NCBI RefSeq assembly: GCF_003217775.1
Contig: NZ_QJVJ01000002.1
Coordinates: 668,268-732,267 of the forward strand
DNA from: Paenibacillus flagellatus
Lineage (GTDB): Bacteria > Bacillota > Bacilli > Paenibacillales > NBRC-103111
Direction of reading: 5' to 3'
DNA length: 64,000 nucleotides
Shown: positions 1-8,361 of the stretch, piece after piece
Layout: every line of letters starts with the position of its first letter
How positions within the stretch are numbered: position 1 is the stretch's first letter
The notes under the pieces: model-generated
What the model was told of the DNA's origin: nothing
Database searches by the model: none
What the model saw: the letters and a program-made list of their open reading frames with translations, nothing else
Program-made: the position numbers and the translations under genes

Positions 1-2
1 TC

Positions 3-1307
3 GTGCTGATCCGGTTCCGGGCGCGACTCCGGAACGGGGAGGACGCGTCCAGCTGGCCGGTTCCGTCGGACGGTACGGGCGGCGGCTGGCCGCTCGTCAC
101 CTTCCGTCTGCCGCAGGCGAGCGGCTGGCTCGCCGATTTCACGAACGATGCGGACGGCCGGGTGAGCCGCGATCCGGCGGGCTATTACCGGCTCCAATCG
201 CACCTGTACGCCATCGCCTCCGCCTGCGCCGCTACGGCGCGGAAGCCCCGCAGCCCCGAGGACGAGCTGGTTCGTTACGTCGACCGGGCGAAACGTCATA
301 TGCACGTCCGGTACGCCGAGCCGGCCGACATGGAGGAGACGGCCAAGCTGTCGGGCGCCAGCGCGAGCCGGTTTTACGAGCTGTTCCGCGAGCAAACCGG
401 GCTGAGCCCGCACAAATACCGGACGACGATCCGGCTGAACGAGTCGCTTCGGCTGCTGGCGAATTCCCGGATTCCGGTCATGGAGGTGGCCCATGCGGTC
501 GGTTATGCGGACGAGCTGTACTTCAGCAAGCTGTTCAAGCGGCATATGGGGCTGACGCCGACCGAATACGCCGCTCGCGCCCGCAAAAAAATCGTCATCC
601 CGCCGATATTCGCCGGCGATCTGGCGGTGCTCGGCGTGACGCCGGAGCTCGTGCTGGACAAAGGGTGGTCCGAGCGTCCGGAACGATACATGGAGCTCAT
701 CGAGCGGTCCCGTCCGGAGCTTATCTTGACGTCGCCGATATCCGACGATTTGTACCGGACGCTTTCCGGCATCGCGCCGGTCGTGCCGCTCGCTTGGAAA
801 AGCTGCCCGTGGAGACAGCGCCTGCTGCAAATCGGCGGCTTGTTGGATATGCCGTCCGTCGCCGAGCGATGGCTCGCTTTCTTCGAGCGGAAGGCAAGCA
901 ACGCCCGCTATCATATCGAACGGCAGCTGGGGAAGGAGCCGTATTTGATCGTGAACGCCGACGGCGGTTCGTTCCGCGTGTTCGGCATGCGGATGAAAAA
1001 AATGAAAGATTTGTTTTACGACGATCTCGGCGTTACGCCGCCGGACGCCGCCGCCGATTTCGATTTCGTCGACGCGGATTCGCTCGACGGCGTGGCGGCG
1101 ATCGGCTGCGGCAATGCGCTGTTCCTCGTGCCGTCCGGGCATCCCGACGAATACGGCGACGAGCTCGAGGAGAGGTGGCGGCAATGCCGGGGGTCCGCCG
1201 CGCGGACGCTCGTCGTCCGGTACGAAGGGCCGCTCCTGTATAATGCGGCGATGCACGCCGGCCTCATCGACGGCACCGTAAGCCGGCTGCTGAGGCTGGC
1301 GAAATGA
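3..1307 (+). CDS. AraC-family regulator fused to a siderophore-binding-type domain (5' partial)
   Basis: Transcriptional regulator of Btr type: an AraC DNA-binding domain followed by a periplasmic-binding-protein-like domain that probably senses a ferric siderophore in the cytoplasm. The two helix-turn-helix units lie at about residues 90-195 (ASASRFYELFREQTGLSPHK, then VAHAVGYADELYFSKLFKR). Residues about 200-434 look like the FepB/BtuF binding fold, with phrases such as AVLGVTPELV and RPELILTSPI. Reading is open from the first bases of the window; family members are around 530 residues, so the N terminus is missing and the GTG at base 3 is probably internal. It lies directly upstream of, and in the same direction as, a Fur-boxed siderophore importer, so activation of that operon is the likely role. 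This is inferred from context and family. Confidence 0.85.
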   Translation: MLIRFRARLRNGEDASSWPVPSDGTGGGWPLVTFRLPQASGWLADFTNDADGRVSRDPAGYYRLQSHLYAIASACAATARKPRSPEDELVRYVDRAKRHMHVRYAEPADMEETAKLSGASASRFYELFREQTGLSPHKYRTTIRLNESLRLLANSRIPVMEVAHAVGYADELYFSKLFKRHMGLTPTEYAARARKKIVIPPIFAGDLAVLGVTPELVLDKGWSERPERYMELIERSRPELILTSPISDDLYRTLSGIAPVVPLAWKSCPWRQRLLQIGGLLDMPSVAERWLAFFERKASNARYHIERQLGKEPYLIVNADGGSFRVFGMRMKKMKDLFYDDLGVTPPDAAADFDFVDADSLDGVAAIGCGNALFLVPSGHPDEYGDELEERWRQCRGSAARTLVVRYEGPLLYNAAMHAGLIDGTVSRLLRLAK

Positions 1308-1368
1308 ACGGCGTAGAAAAATCCATGGACGCTGCAGAAAAGTCCATTCCGAACCCGGGCCATTCGTG

Positions 1369-1374
1369 TACAAT
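1369..1374 (+). promoter_or_regulatory. Candidate -10 (TACAAT) of the siderophore operon
   Basis: TACAAT preceded by a weak -35 (TTCCGA, 16-nt spacer). Transcription would begin near 1381, exactly where the first Fur box sits, as expected for iron repression. A second possible promoter overlaps the downstream Fur box (TTGAAC at 1452-1457, 17-nt spacer, TCTATG). Confidence 0.45.
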
Positions 1375-1382
1375 AGGAAAAG

Positions 1383-1399
1383 TTGATAATGATTCTCAA
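1383..1399. promoter_or_regulatory. Fur box 1
   Basis: TTGATAATGATTCTCAA is a close match to the 7-1-7 Fur consensus TGATAATnATTATCA. It overlaps the predicted transcription start of the yclN-like operon, so Fur plus iron would block initiation. Confidence 0.8.
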
Positions 1400-1460
1400 T
1401 GCCGAACATAAAACGGCATCGGTTCGATCGGGGCGGCTGCGCTCTCTTTTTTTGAACTCC

Positions 1461-1479
1461 ATTGAGAATGATTCTCTAT
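1461..1479. promoter_or_regulatory. Fur box 2
   Basis: ATTGAGAATGATTCTCTAT is a near-perfect dyad (GAGAATGATTCTC) of Fur type, 78 bp downstream of the first box. It covers the upstream ATG at 1478. This argues that translation starts at the second ATG (1514) rather than inside the operator. Confidence 0.75.
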
Positions 1480-1513
1480 GAAAAACAAACGTTTGAGGGA
1501 GCCGGGGGTCGTC

Positions 1514-2467
1514 ATGAAAATCCGTTATTTGGCGGCGGCTCTGCTCGTCCTGGCCGTCGCCTCGCTTTTCGTCGGGGTGAAGAACCTGTCGCCCTTCGAC
1601 CTGTTCCGCTTGACCGACGAGCAAGCCCATATTTTGCGGGTGAGCCGGCTGCCCCGCATGATCAGCATCGTCATCGCGGGCGTTAGCATGAGCATCGCCG
1701 GGCTGATCATGCAGCAGCTGACGCGCAACAAATTCGTGTCGCCGACGACGGCGGGCACGATGGATTCCGCGAGACTCGGCATCCTCGTCGCGATGCTCGT
1801 CTTCGGGACGGCGACGCCGCTGCAAAAGATGGCGGTCGCGTTTATATTCGCGCTGGCCGGCACGCTCGCGTTCATGAAGCTGCTGGACAAGGTCAAATTC
1901 AAGGACACGATCTTCATCCCGCTGGTCGGCCTCATGTTCGGCAACGTGATCGGATCGATTACGACGTTTTTCGCTTACAAGCACGATCTGATCCAGAACA
2001 TGTCGTCTTGGCTGCAGGGCAACTTCTCGATGGTGATGAAGGGCCGGTACGAGCTGCTGTACGTCAGCGTCCCGCTCGTCGTCGTGTCGTACCTGTACGC
2101 GAACCGGTTTACGATTGCGGGGATGGGGGAGGAGTTTTCCGTCAACCTCGGCCTCAAGTACAAGCAGGTCGTCCATATCGGCCTCGCGATCGTGGCGATG
2201 GTGTCCGCATCCAACATTTTGACCGTCGGCGTCATCCCGTTCCTCGGGCTCGTCGTGCCGAACATCGTGACGATGTACAAGGGCGACCACTTGAAGGAAA
2301 ACCTGCCGCATACCGCCTTGCTCGGAGCGGTGTTCGTGCTCGCCTGCGACATATTGGGACGCGTCGTCATTTTCCCGTACGAGATCCCGATCGGGTTGAC
2401 GGTAGGCATAATCGGCAGCGGCATCTTTCTTTATTTGCTGGTGAGGAGACGAAGACATGAATCCTAA
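1514..2467 (+). CDS. yclN: Ferric-siderophore ABC permease, YclN-like
   Basis: FecCD-family permease, one half of the membrane channel of a catecholate (petrobactin-type) siderophore importer. 317 residues, about nine hydrophobic segments. It closely resembles Bacillus YclN as I recall it, including SRLPRMISIVIAGVSMSIAG and LIMQQLTRNKFVSPTTAGTM. I chose the ATG at 1514 because the in-frame ATG at 1478 lies inside a Fur box and has no ribosome binding site, whereas a GAGGGAG element precedes 1514. It is first in a four-gene operon and overlaps the next permease by 11 nt. Iron repression by Fur is expected. The substrate is inferred from the family. Confidence 0.9.
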   Translation: MKIRYLAAALLVLAVASLFVGVKNLSPFDLFRLTDEQAHILRVSRLPRMISIVIAGVSMSIAGLIMQQLTRNKFVSPTTAGTMDSARLGILVAMLVFGTATPLQKMAVAFIFALAGTLAFMKLLDKVKFKDTIFIPLVGLMFGNVIGSITTFFAYKHDLIQNMSSWLQGNFSMVMKGRYELLYVSVPLVVVSYLYANRFTIAGMGEEFSVNLGLKYKQVVHIGLAIVAMVSASNILTVGVIPFLGLVVPNIVTMYKGDHLKENLPHTALLGAVFVLACDILGRVVIFPYEIPIGLTVGIIGSGIFLYLLVRRRRHES

Positions 2468-3407
2468 AGCGAAAATCGGCCTGCTGGCCGCGGTCGCGGT
2501 ATGCCTCGTCCTCGTCTTCCTGCTGATCCAATCCGGCGGCGACTGGGGGTATGTGCTTCGCCGCCGCGGACTGAAGCTGCTGGCCATCGTGCTGACAGGC
2601 GCCGCGATCGCGTTCTCGACGATGGTGTTCCAGACCGTAACGAACAACCGCATTTTGACGCCGAGCATTATCGGGCTCGATTCGCTGTACATGTTCGTTC
2701 AGACGTTCGTCGTCTTCGCGTTCGGCTCGGGCAGCTTGACGATGACGAATCGCAACCTGAATTTCGTCCTGTCCATCGTCGCGATGATCGGCTTCGCCAT
2801 GCTGCTGTACCGGTTTCTGTTCAAGCGGGAAGGGCGGAACATATACTTCCTGCTCCTGGTCGGCATCGTCATGGGGTCGCTGTTCGGCAGCATGTCGACA
2901 TTCATGGAGGTGCTCATCGATCCGAACGAGTTCATGATCGTGCAGGATAAAATGTTCGCCAGCTTCAACCGGATGAACACCGACGTCCTAGTGCTGTCCG
3001 TCTTGGCGTTCGCCGCCGTCGCCGCATACGCGTGGCGGTTTCTGAAGCTGCTCGACGTGCTCGCGATGGGGCGGGAGCATGCGCTCAACCTGGGGATCCG
3101 CTACGAATATGTCGTGAAGCGGCTGCTCATCCTCGTGGCGATTCTCGTCTCGATCTCGACGGCGCTCGTCGGACCGATTACGTTTCTCGGGCTGCTGGTC
3201 GCGAACCTCGCCCACCAGTTCATGAGGACGTATCGCCACGGCTATTTGATCGCCGGCTCGATTTTCATCAGCATCATCGCGCTGGTCGGCGGCCAGCTCG
3301 TCGTGGAGCGGGTGTTCACGTTCTCGACCACGATCAGCGTCATCGTCAACTTTGTCGGGGGAGTTTACTTCCTGTATCTTCTGTTGAAGGAGAGTAAATC
3401 GTGGTAG
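2457..3407 (+). CDS. yclO: Ferric-siderophore ABC permease, YclO-like
   Basis: Second FecCD-type permease, pairing with the YclN-like protein to form the heterodimeric channel. 316 residues, strongly hydrophobic, with the family phrases FSTMVFQTVTNNRILTPSII and FLGLLVANLAHQ, the latter being the region that contacts the ATPase. Start ATG overlaps the end of the upstream permease and its own stop overlaps the ATPase start by 7 nt, so translation across the three genes is probably coupled. Expressed from the Fur-boxed promoter upstream of yclN. Confidence 0.9.
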   Translation: MNPKAKIGLLAAVAVCLVLVFLLIQSGGDWGYVLRRRGLKLLAIVLTGAAIAFSTMVFQTVTNNRILTPSIIGLDSLYMFVQTFVVFAFGSGSLTMTNRNLNFVLSIVAMIGFAMLLYRFLFKREGRNIYFLLLVGIVMGSLFGSMSTFMEVLIDPNEFMIVQDKMFASFNRMNTDVLVLSVLAFAAVAAYAWRFLKLLDVLAMGREHALNLGIRYEYVVKRLLILVAILVSISTALVGPITFLGLLVANLAHQFMRTYRHGYLIAGSIFISIIALVGGQLVVERVFTFSTTISVIVNFVGGVYFLYLLLKESKSW

Positions 3408-4159
3408 AGGTACGCAACGTTTCCAAAGCATACGGCGGCAAGGCGGTCGTCGACAACGTATCGGTGAATATCGCCGAAGGCTGCATCACGTCCTTCATCG
3501 GACCGAACGGCGCCGGCAAAAGCACGCTGCTCTCCATGATGAGCAGACTCGTCCCGAAGGACAGCGGGGACATCCTCATCGGCGGCCAAGACATCGGCCG
3601 GTGGAAAAGCAACGAGCTGGCGAAGGAAATCTCGATCCTGAAGCAGTCGAACGATATCAACATCCGGCTGACGGTGCAGGACTTGGTCGGCTTCGGACGG
3701 TTTCCGTACTCGCAGGGCAGGCTCACGGCCGAAGACCGCCGGTACATAGACGAGGCGATCGACTATATGGATCTCGGCGCCATGCGCGGCAGCTACTTGG
3801 ACCAGCTGAGCGGCGGCCAGCGCCAACGGGCGTTCATCGCCATGGTCATCGCGCAAAACACGAAGACGATTTTGCTCGACGAGCCGCTCAACAATTTGGA
3901 TATGAAGCACTCCGTTCAAATCATGCAGGTGCTGCGAAAAATGGTCGACGAGCTCGGCAAGACGATCGTGCTCGTGCTGCACGACATCAACTTCGCTTCT
4001 TGCTACTCCGACCGCATCGTCGCCTTGAAGAACGGGAAGGTGGTCAAGGACGGCCCGACCGGGGACATCATTTCGACGCCCGTCCTTCGCGACATTTACG
4101 ATATGGACATTCCGATCGAGACGATCGGCGGCAACAGCATTTGCCTTTATTTCAAATAA
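3401..4159 (+). CDS. yclP: Ferric-siderophore ABC ATPase, YclP-like
   Basis: Cytoplasmic ATPase powering the importer. 252 residues with Walker A GPNGAGKST (34-42), signature LSGGQ (136-140), Walker B ILLDEP (158-162) and the switch histidine in VLHDINFA. GTG start preceded by AAGGAGAG; the start overlaps the upstream permease by 7 nt. Length and motifs are typical of FepC/FhuC/YclP ATPases. Third gene of the operon. Confidence 0.92.
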   Translation: MVEVRNVSKAYGGKAVVDNVSVNIAEGCITSFIGPNGAGKSTLLSMMSRLVPKDSGDILIGGQDIGRWKSNELAKEISILKQSNDINIRLTVQDLVGFGRFPYSQGRLTAEDRRYIDEAIDYMDLGAMRGSYLDQLSGGQRQRAFIAMVIAQNTKTILLDEPLNNLDMKHSVQIMQVLRKMVDELGKTIVLVLHDINFASCYSDRIVALKNGKVVKDGPTGDIISTPVLRDIYDMDIPIETIGGNSICLYFK

Positions 4160-4178
4160 TTCGATGAGGTGATTCGCG

Positions 4179-5162
4179 ATGAAATGGGGAAAAGCAGGGG
4201 TATTGGCAGCGTTGGTAGGGTTGATGACGGTAACGGCCGCGTGCGGAGGCGCGGACGGCAGGACGAGCGGCTCGGCGGCTCCCGCCGGCACGACGCCTTC
4301 CGGGCAAGCGGCGGCGCCGCAGCAGGAGGAGCTGACGATCAAGCACAAGCTGGGCGAGACGAAGGTGAAGAAGCATCCGCAGAAGGTCGTCGTGTTCGAT
4401 TACGGGGTGCTCGATTCGCTCGACAAGCTCGGCATTGAGGTGACGGGCGTTCCGCAGGCGAACTTGCCGCCGTATCTCGCCAGGTACAAAGATTCGAAAT
4501 ATAAAAACGTCGGCAGCTTGACCGAGCCCGACTTCGAGAAGGTGAACGCGCTCAAGCCGGACCTGATCGTCATTTCCGGGCGTCAGCAAACCGCTTACGA
4601 GGAATTGAAGAAAATCGCTCCGACGATCTTTTTGGGCGTCGACACGACGAGGTACATGGCGTCGTACACCGAGAACGCGCAGACGATCGGACGCATTTTC
4701 GGCAAGGAAACGGCAGTGGAAGCGGAGCTGAAAACGGTCGACGACACGATCAAGAAGCTGAGCGACAAAGTGAAGGCGAGCGGCAAAAACGCCTTGATCC
4801 TGCTGGCCAACGAAGGCAATATTAGCGCATACGGCGCCGGCTCCCGCTTCGGCATCATCCACGACGTATTCGGCTTCAAGCCGGTCGACGACAAAATCGA
4901 AGTATCGACCCACGGCCAGCCCGTCTCGTTCGAATACGTCGTCGAGAAAAATCCGGACTACTTGTTCGTCGTCGACCGCGGCGCGGCCGTAGGCGGGGAA
5001 TCGTCCGCGAAGAAGACGGTCGAGAACGAGCTCGTCAAGAAGACGAAGGCGTACCAGAACGGCACGATCGTCTATCTCGATCCGAACTACTGGTACTTGT
5101 CCGGCGGCGGGTTGATCTCCGTCGCGGAAATGGTCAAGGAAGTGGAGAAAAGCGTGAAGTAA
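4179..5162 (+). CDS. yclQ: Siderophore-binding lipoprotein, YclQ-like
   Basis: Extracytoplasmic receptor of the importer. 327 residues: signal peptide ending in a lipobox with Cys22 (TVTAAC), a low-complexity Ala/Gly/Thr linker, then a FepB/BtuF-type binding fold with the familiar KHPQKVVVFDYGVLDSLDKL and NALKPDLIVISGRQ segments. Preceded by GAGGTG. Last gene of the operon and followed by a strong hairpin. Family assignment is firm; petrobactin or another catecholate as ligand is inference from similarity to YclQ. Confidence 0.9.
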   Translation: MKWGKAGVLAALVGLMTVTAACGGADGRTSGSAAPAGTTPSGQAAAPQQEELTIKHKLGETKVKKHPQKVVVFDYGVLDSLDKLGIEVTGVPQANLPPYLARYKDSKYKNVGSLTEPDFEKVNALKPDLIVISGRQQTAYEELKKIAPTIFLGVDTTRYMASYTENAQTIGRIFGKETAVEAELKTVDDTIKKLSDKVKASGKNALILLANEGNISAYGAGSRFGIIHDVFGFKPVDDKIEVSTHGQPVSFEYVVEKNPDYLFVVDRGAAVGGESSAKKTVENELVKKTKAYQNGTIVYLDPNYWYLSGGGLISVAEMVKEVEKSVK

Positions 5163-5170
5163 CGGAAGGA

Positions 5171-5208
5171 GAAGGCCGTCATCCGATCATGCGTCGGTGA
5201 CGGCCTTC
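5171..5208. terminator. Bidirectional terminator
   Basis: Perfect 11-bp stem GAAGGCCGTCA/TGACGGCCTTC with a 16-nt loop, between the convergent ends of yclQ and the VOC gene. Confidence 0.8.
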
Positions 5209-5227
5209 TTGGCGTCTCGGGCTTGCG

Positions 5228-5581
5228 TCACATTTGGATGATGGTCAGCATATTGCCGTCCGCGTCGAAAAAATCGAAGCGCACCGGCTCGCCCGCACGG
5301 AGCTCGGTCATCCTGACGCCCTTCTCTTCCAGCCGCTTGCGCGCCGCCTCGATATCTTTGACGGCGAAGTTGAGCGGGCAATAGTTCGTGTTGGGCACGT
5401 AATCCTTCGTTTCCACGAGGTGGAAGCCTACGTTCGGCCCGACCTTGAGTCCCGCGAACCGGGCGTTTTTCCAGCGGACCTCGTAGCCGAATACGTCGGT
5501 ATACCAGGCCAAAGCGTTCTCCAAATTGGATACGGGCAAAAACACCGCATCGATCCGTTCGACGAACGGCTGCGTCGTCAT
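5228..5581 (-). CDS. VOC-superfamily (glyoxalase/bleomycin-resistance-like) protein
   Basis: 117-residue single-domain protein with the paired beta-alpha-beta-beta-beta layout of the vicinal-oxygen-chelate fold: VERIDAVFLPVSNLENALAWY at the start, then FHLVET, FAVKDIEAARKRL and FDFFDADGNMLTII at the end. VOC proteins bind a metal or small hydrophobic ligand; no specific reaction can be read from this one. The start ATG at 5581 has a GAGAGGAG ribosome binding site. The frame stays open further upstream, but that stretch has no such site and does not look like protein. Convergent with the siderophore operon. Confidence 0.8.
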   Translation of the reverse strand: MTTQPFVERIDAVFLPVSNLENALAWYTDVFGYEVRWKNARFAGLKVGPNVGFHLVETKDYVPNTNYCPLNFAVKDIEAARKRLEEKGVRMTELRAGEPVRFDFFDADGNMLTIIQM

Positions 5582-5811
5582 GGTCGATCGTCTCCTCTCG
5601 TAATGGGGCTGCATAACGGCTTTCCCGATACAAGTAACGGCGCGAATCGGAGAAAGCATACACCGGCCGATACGCAAGGTTACGCTTCGGCTCCGGAGAG
5701 CCGCGACAAACGTCGACGCCGATCGTTCCCGGGTCCCATGCCGGCCGGTCCGTCTTATGGTAATTTTAGGAGGAAGGAAGACCAATCCGGGAATGAAACG
5801 GGGGATCCGTA

Positions 5812-8265
5812 ATGGGGACGGAAAGAGCGTCGGCCGGACGGGAGAGGGAGAGAGGATCGCCCGAGCGGCTCGGCGGACGGACGGGGGACGCCCGCGATCG
5901 CCGGTACGGAGCGGCGGCGGGAATCGCCTACGGCGCGAGCGTGTTTCCGGGCCGGTCCGGCGTCGGGCTCGTGCAGCTGCACCGGACGATCGGCAACCGC
6001 GCGGTCGGCGCCATGCTGGAGCGAAGCCGGCAAAGTGCCGTGCGGCCGGAGAAGCCGGCGTCCGGCGGGGACGATCCCGGCGTCATCCGGCGCATGATCG
6101 ATTCGGACGTCCCGTCGACGACGGATTGGGAGGCGCTGGAGAAGTACGTCTACCGGACGCTGGTCAACCCGCGCAAGATGACGTTCGAGCAGTCGGTCGT
6201 CGAGCACATCGAGACGAGGGCGGCCCAGCATGCGCAAGTGTCGACCGCTTGGGAGCAGGTCAAGACCGGCTTGAACAGCAAGTCGGATATCGGGGACGTC
6301 GTCTCCAAGCTGGCGGACATCCGGACGCGCATCAATACCGTGAAGTCGACGGAGCCGGATCATCCGAACAAGCGAGGCATCGACGCGTCGCAGGAGCTGT
6401 ACGAGACGATTCCGCAGAGCGAGACGAGCAAAACGGTCGCGGCGACGATCCGGCAGGCGCTGCTGAACGATTTTACGGCCAACGTACAGTATAAAATCAT
6501 CCGGCCCAAATCCGGTCCGCCCAAAATGGTGCCCGAGCGGTACGCCGGGGGCCCCATCGCCGGGAAATGGAGCGAGTCGTTCATGATGGGCGTGCTCGTC
6601 CTGCCGAACGGCGACATCCATGTCAGCCACAGCGGCTTTATGGGACAGACGCAAAATCAGGCGTTCCGGCAAATCGTCCAAACGAACGGCGGAATCCCGG
6701 TTACGCACGATACGGACACGGATCACGACGATTTGACCCGAACGTTCGCCGCCATTTTGCAGCGGGAAATGCCGAAGCACGCCCACCACCAAATCGTGCA
6801 GGACAACGGCCGGGACAAGGTGCAGCACGATCATCCGACGTCCGGCGCGAAGCTCGAATCGGGCAATCCGGTCGGAACGTGCGCCGCTCCTCAGGCCGTC
6901 CACCCGTTCAACGATCCGGGCTTGTCCGACTTCCCGCCCGAGCTGACCGGCGCGACGGCGATGGGCATGACCGAGGTGCTGGTCCGATACGAGACGAAAA
7001 TCAACGTGAGAATGATCAAAGGACCGGACAAAAAATATAGGGGCAACGTCAAGCCGGTTCACGTGCTCGATGCGAACGACGTTTCCCAATCGTACAGCGG
7101 CAATCAGGACGTCGTCTCGTGCTTGACGTGCCAGTTCCAACTGCGCGAGACGCTGAAGCGGATCGTCGACCGGCGGCGCAACGTGTTGAACAAGGAGACG
7201 ATCGAGACGCTCGAGAAGGCGTCCGGCCGGTACGGTTTGCTGGAAACGGCCGAGCGGCTGATCGCGGATGTCGAGAACGGGGGCAAGCGCGACGCGATGG
7301 TGAACGCGATCGGTCCCGGCGTCGGCAAGGACGACCCGGGCGATACCGGCGCGGAGGCGGCGGAGCTGCGAAGCGCGGCCGATGCGTACAAGAAGGCGAT
7401 CGAAGGTTTGGCGAAGCAGCAGACGACGCAGCCGGAGCATATCGAATGGGATCGCGGGTCCGAACCGGACCGGGCGGACACCGATTTCAAGGAGCTGACC
7501 GGCAAGGAGAAAGACGTGCGCCGGGAGCAAGCCAAGATCGCGCTCGGGAGGCGCAAGCTGGTCGGCAGGCAGATCGACGGCGGCAAGTATGCGGACGCGA
7601 TGGAGTCGAATCGCAACCGAATCGAAGAGGCGTCCGCGAAGGCCCGATCGAAGAAGGACGCTCCTCCCGAGCCGACGGACGCGGTAGCCGAAGCGGAGCG
7701 GGCGCGGCAGGCGCTTACGGAGCTTCGCGAGCAGCGCATCCTCGGCATCGGGGATGGCGACCTTTTGACCGGCCAAATCAAGGAGGAGCTCAAGCGGTTC
7801 GACGAAGCGGAGCGGAAGCTGGCCGGGCTGGCTCGCGAGGAGATGGCGGAGGCGGAACGGCTGAACGCGGAGCTGGCCGGGACGGCGAAGCGGCTGCGGC
7901 AGCTCGCGGGGCGTGTGCCGAACCGGCACGAGGCGTTCGCCGCGCTCAAGGAAGCGCGGGCGCTTCAGGCTGCCGGCGAGGCGAGGGAGGCGAGCAGGGC
8001 GCGAGATGCCGCGAGCGGCACGACGGCCTTGGAGGCGCATCGCGCGGAGGCCATGATGCGGCGCGGAGCCGAGATCGACGCCGACCAAGCGAGGCAGAAG
8101 CGCGAGCGGAAGGCGCTCGAGGAGGCGGAACGGCTGGAATCGCTCGCCGGCGACATCGCCCGCGTGTACGACATGTCGCTCGGCGCCGCGATCGTCTATC
8201 TCGCCTCGCGGCTGCAGGCGGTTTCCGACGACAGTCCGAATCCGATGGAGGATGCTTATTTGTAG
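5812..8265 (+). CDS. Large protein with an eCIS-cargo-type N-terminal motif, deaminase-like core and coiled-coil tail
   Basis: 817 residues, no signal peptide or membrane segment. Three parts are visible. (1) A basic disordered N terminus ending in VQLHRTIGNRAVGAML (54-69), like the GN(R/Q)AV..LL motif common in DUF4157/eCIS-associated cargo proteins. (2) A globular region about 235-460 with a beta-hairpin (GVLVLPNGDIHVSHSG), GTCAAPQAV (Cys357) and VSCLTCQ (Cys437, Cys440). The order hairpin, C-A-x, then S-C-x-x-C resembles the cytidine-deaminase fold of bacterial toxins, but the usual Glu of [HC]xE is Ala here. (3) A long Glu/Ala/Arg-rich coiled coil, about 460-800. Start ATG follows GGGGGAT; an in-frame stop lies 16 bp upstream. 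No injection-system or immunity gene is adjacent. The fold call rests on motifs only. Confidence 0.75.
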   Translation: MGTERASAGRERERGSPERLGGRTGDARDRRYGAAAGIAYGASVFPGRSGVGLVQLHRTIGNRAVGAMLERSRQSAVRPEKPASGGDDPGVIRRMIDSDVPSTTDWEALEKYVYRTLVNPRKMTFEQSVVEHIETRAAQHAQVSTAWEQVKTGLNSKSDIGDVVSKLADIRTRINTVKSTEPDHPNKRGIDASQELYETIPQSETSKTVAATIRQALLNDFTANVQYKIIRPKSGPPKMVPERYAGGPIAGKWSESFMMGVLVLPNGDIHVSHSGFMGQTQNQAFRQIVQTNGGIPVTHDTDTDHDDLTRTFAAILQREMPKHAHHQIVQDNGRDKVQHDHPTSGAKLESGNPVGTCAAPQAVHPFNDPGLSDFPPELTGATAMGMTEVLVRYETKINVRMIKGPDKKYRGNVKPVHVLDANDVSQSYSGNQDVVSCLTCQFQLRETLKRIVDRRRNVLNKETIETLEKASGRYGLLETAERLIADVENGGKRDAMVNAIGPGVGKDDPGDTGAEAAELRSAADAYKKAIEGLAKQQTTQPEHIEWDRGSEPDRADTDFKELTGKEKDVRREQAKIALGRRKLVGRQIDGGKYADAMESNRNRIEEASAKARSKKDAPPEPTDAVAEAERARQALTELREQRILGIGDGDLLTGQIKEELKRFDEAERKLAGLAREEMAEAERLNAELAGTAKRLRQLAGRVPNRHEAFAALKEARALQAAGEAREASRARDAASGTTALEAHRAEAMMRRGAEIDADQARQKRERKALEEAERLESLAGDIARVYDMSLGAAIVYLASRLQAVSDDSPNPMEDAYL

Positions 8266-8303
8266 GTCGAAGCGCGTTGCGGCAACCGGCACCGAAAATA
8301 TGG

Positions 8304-8309
8304 TATAAT
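8304..8309 (+). promoter_or_regulatory. Extended -10 promoter (TGGTATAAT) of the ABC exporter genes
   Basis: Perfect TATAAT with an upstream TG at the extended -10 position; no good -35 at normal spacing. Lies 53 bp before the ATPase start. Confidence 0.6.
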
Positions 8310-8361
8310 CGTGGAAAAAGGTGCCGGCGTTTTCGCACCTAATCGGATAAGGAGCATACGG

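Noticed and set aside
1016..2692. A 558-codon minus-strand frame over the AraC and yclN genes
   Set aside because: Low-complexity His/Arg/Asp composition, no motif, and it covers two well-supported genes on the other strand.
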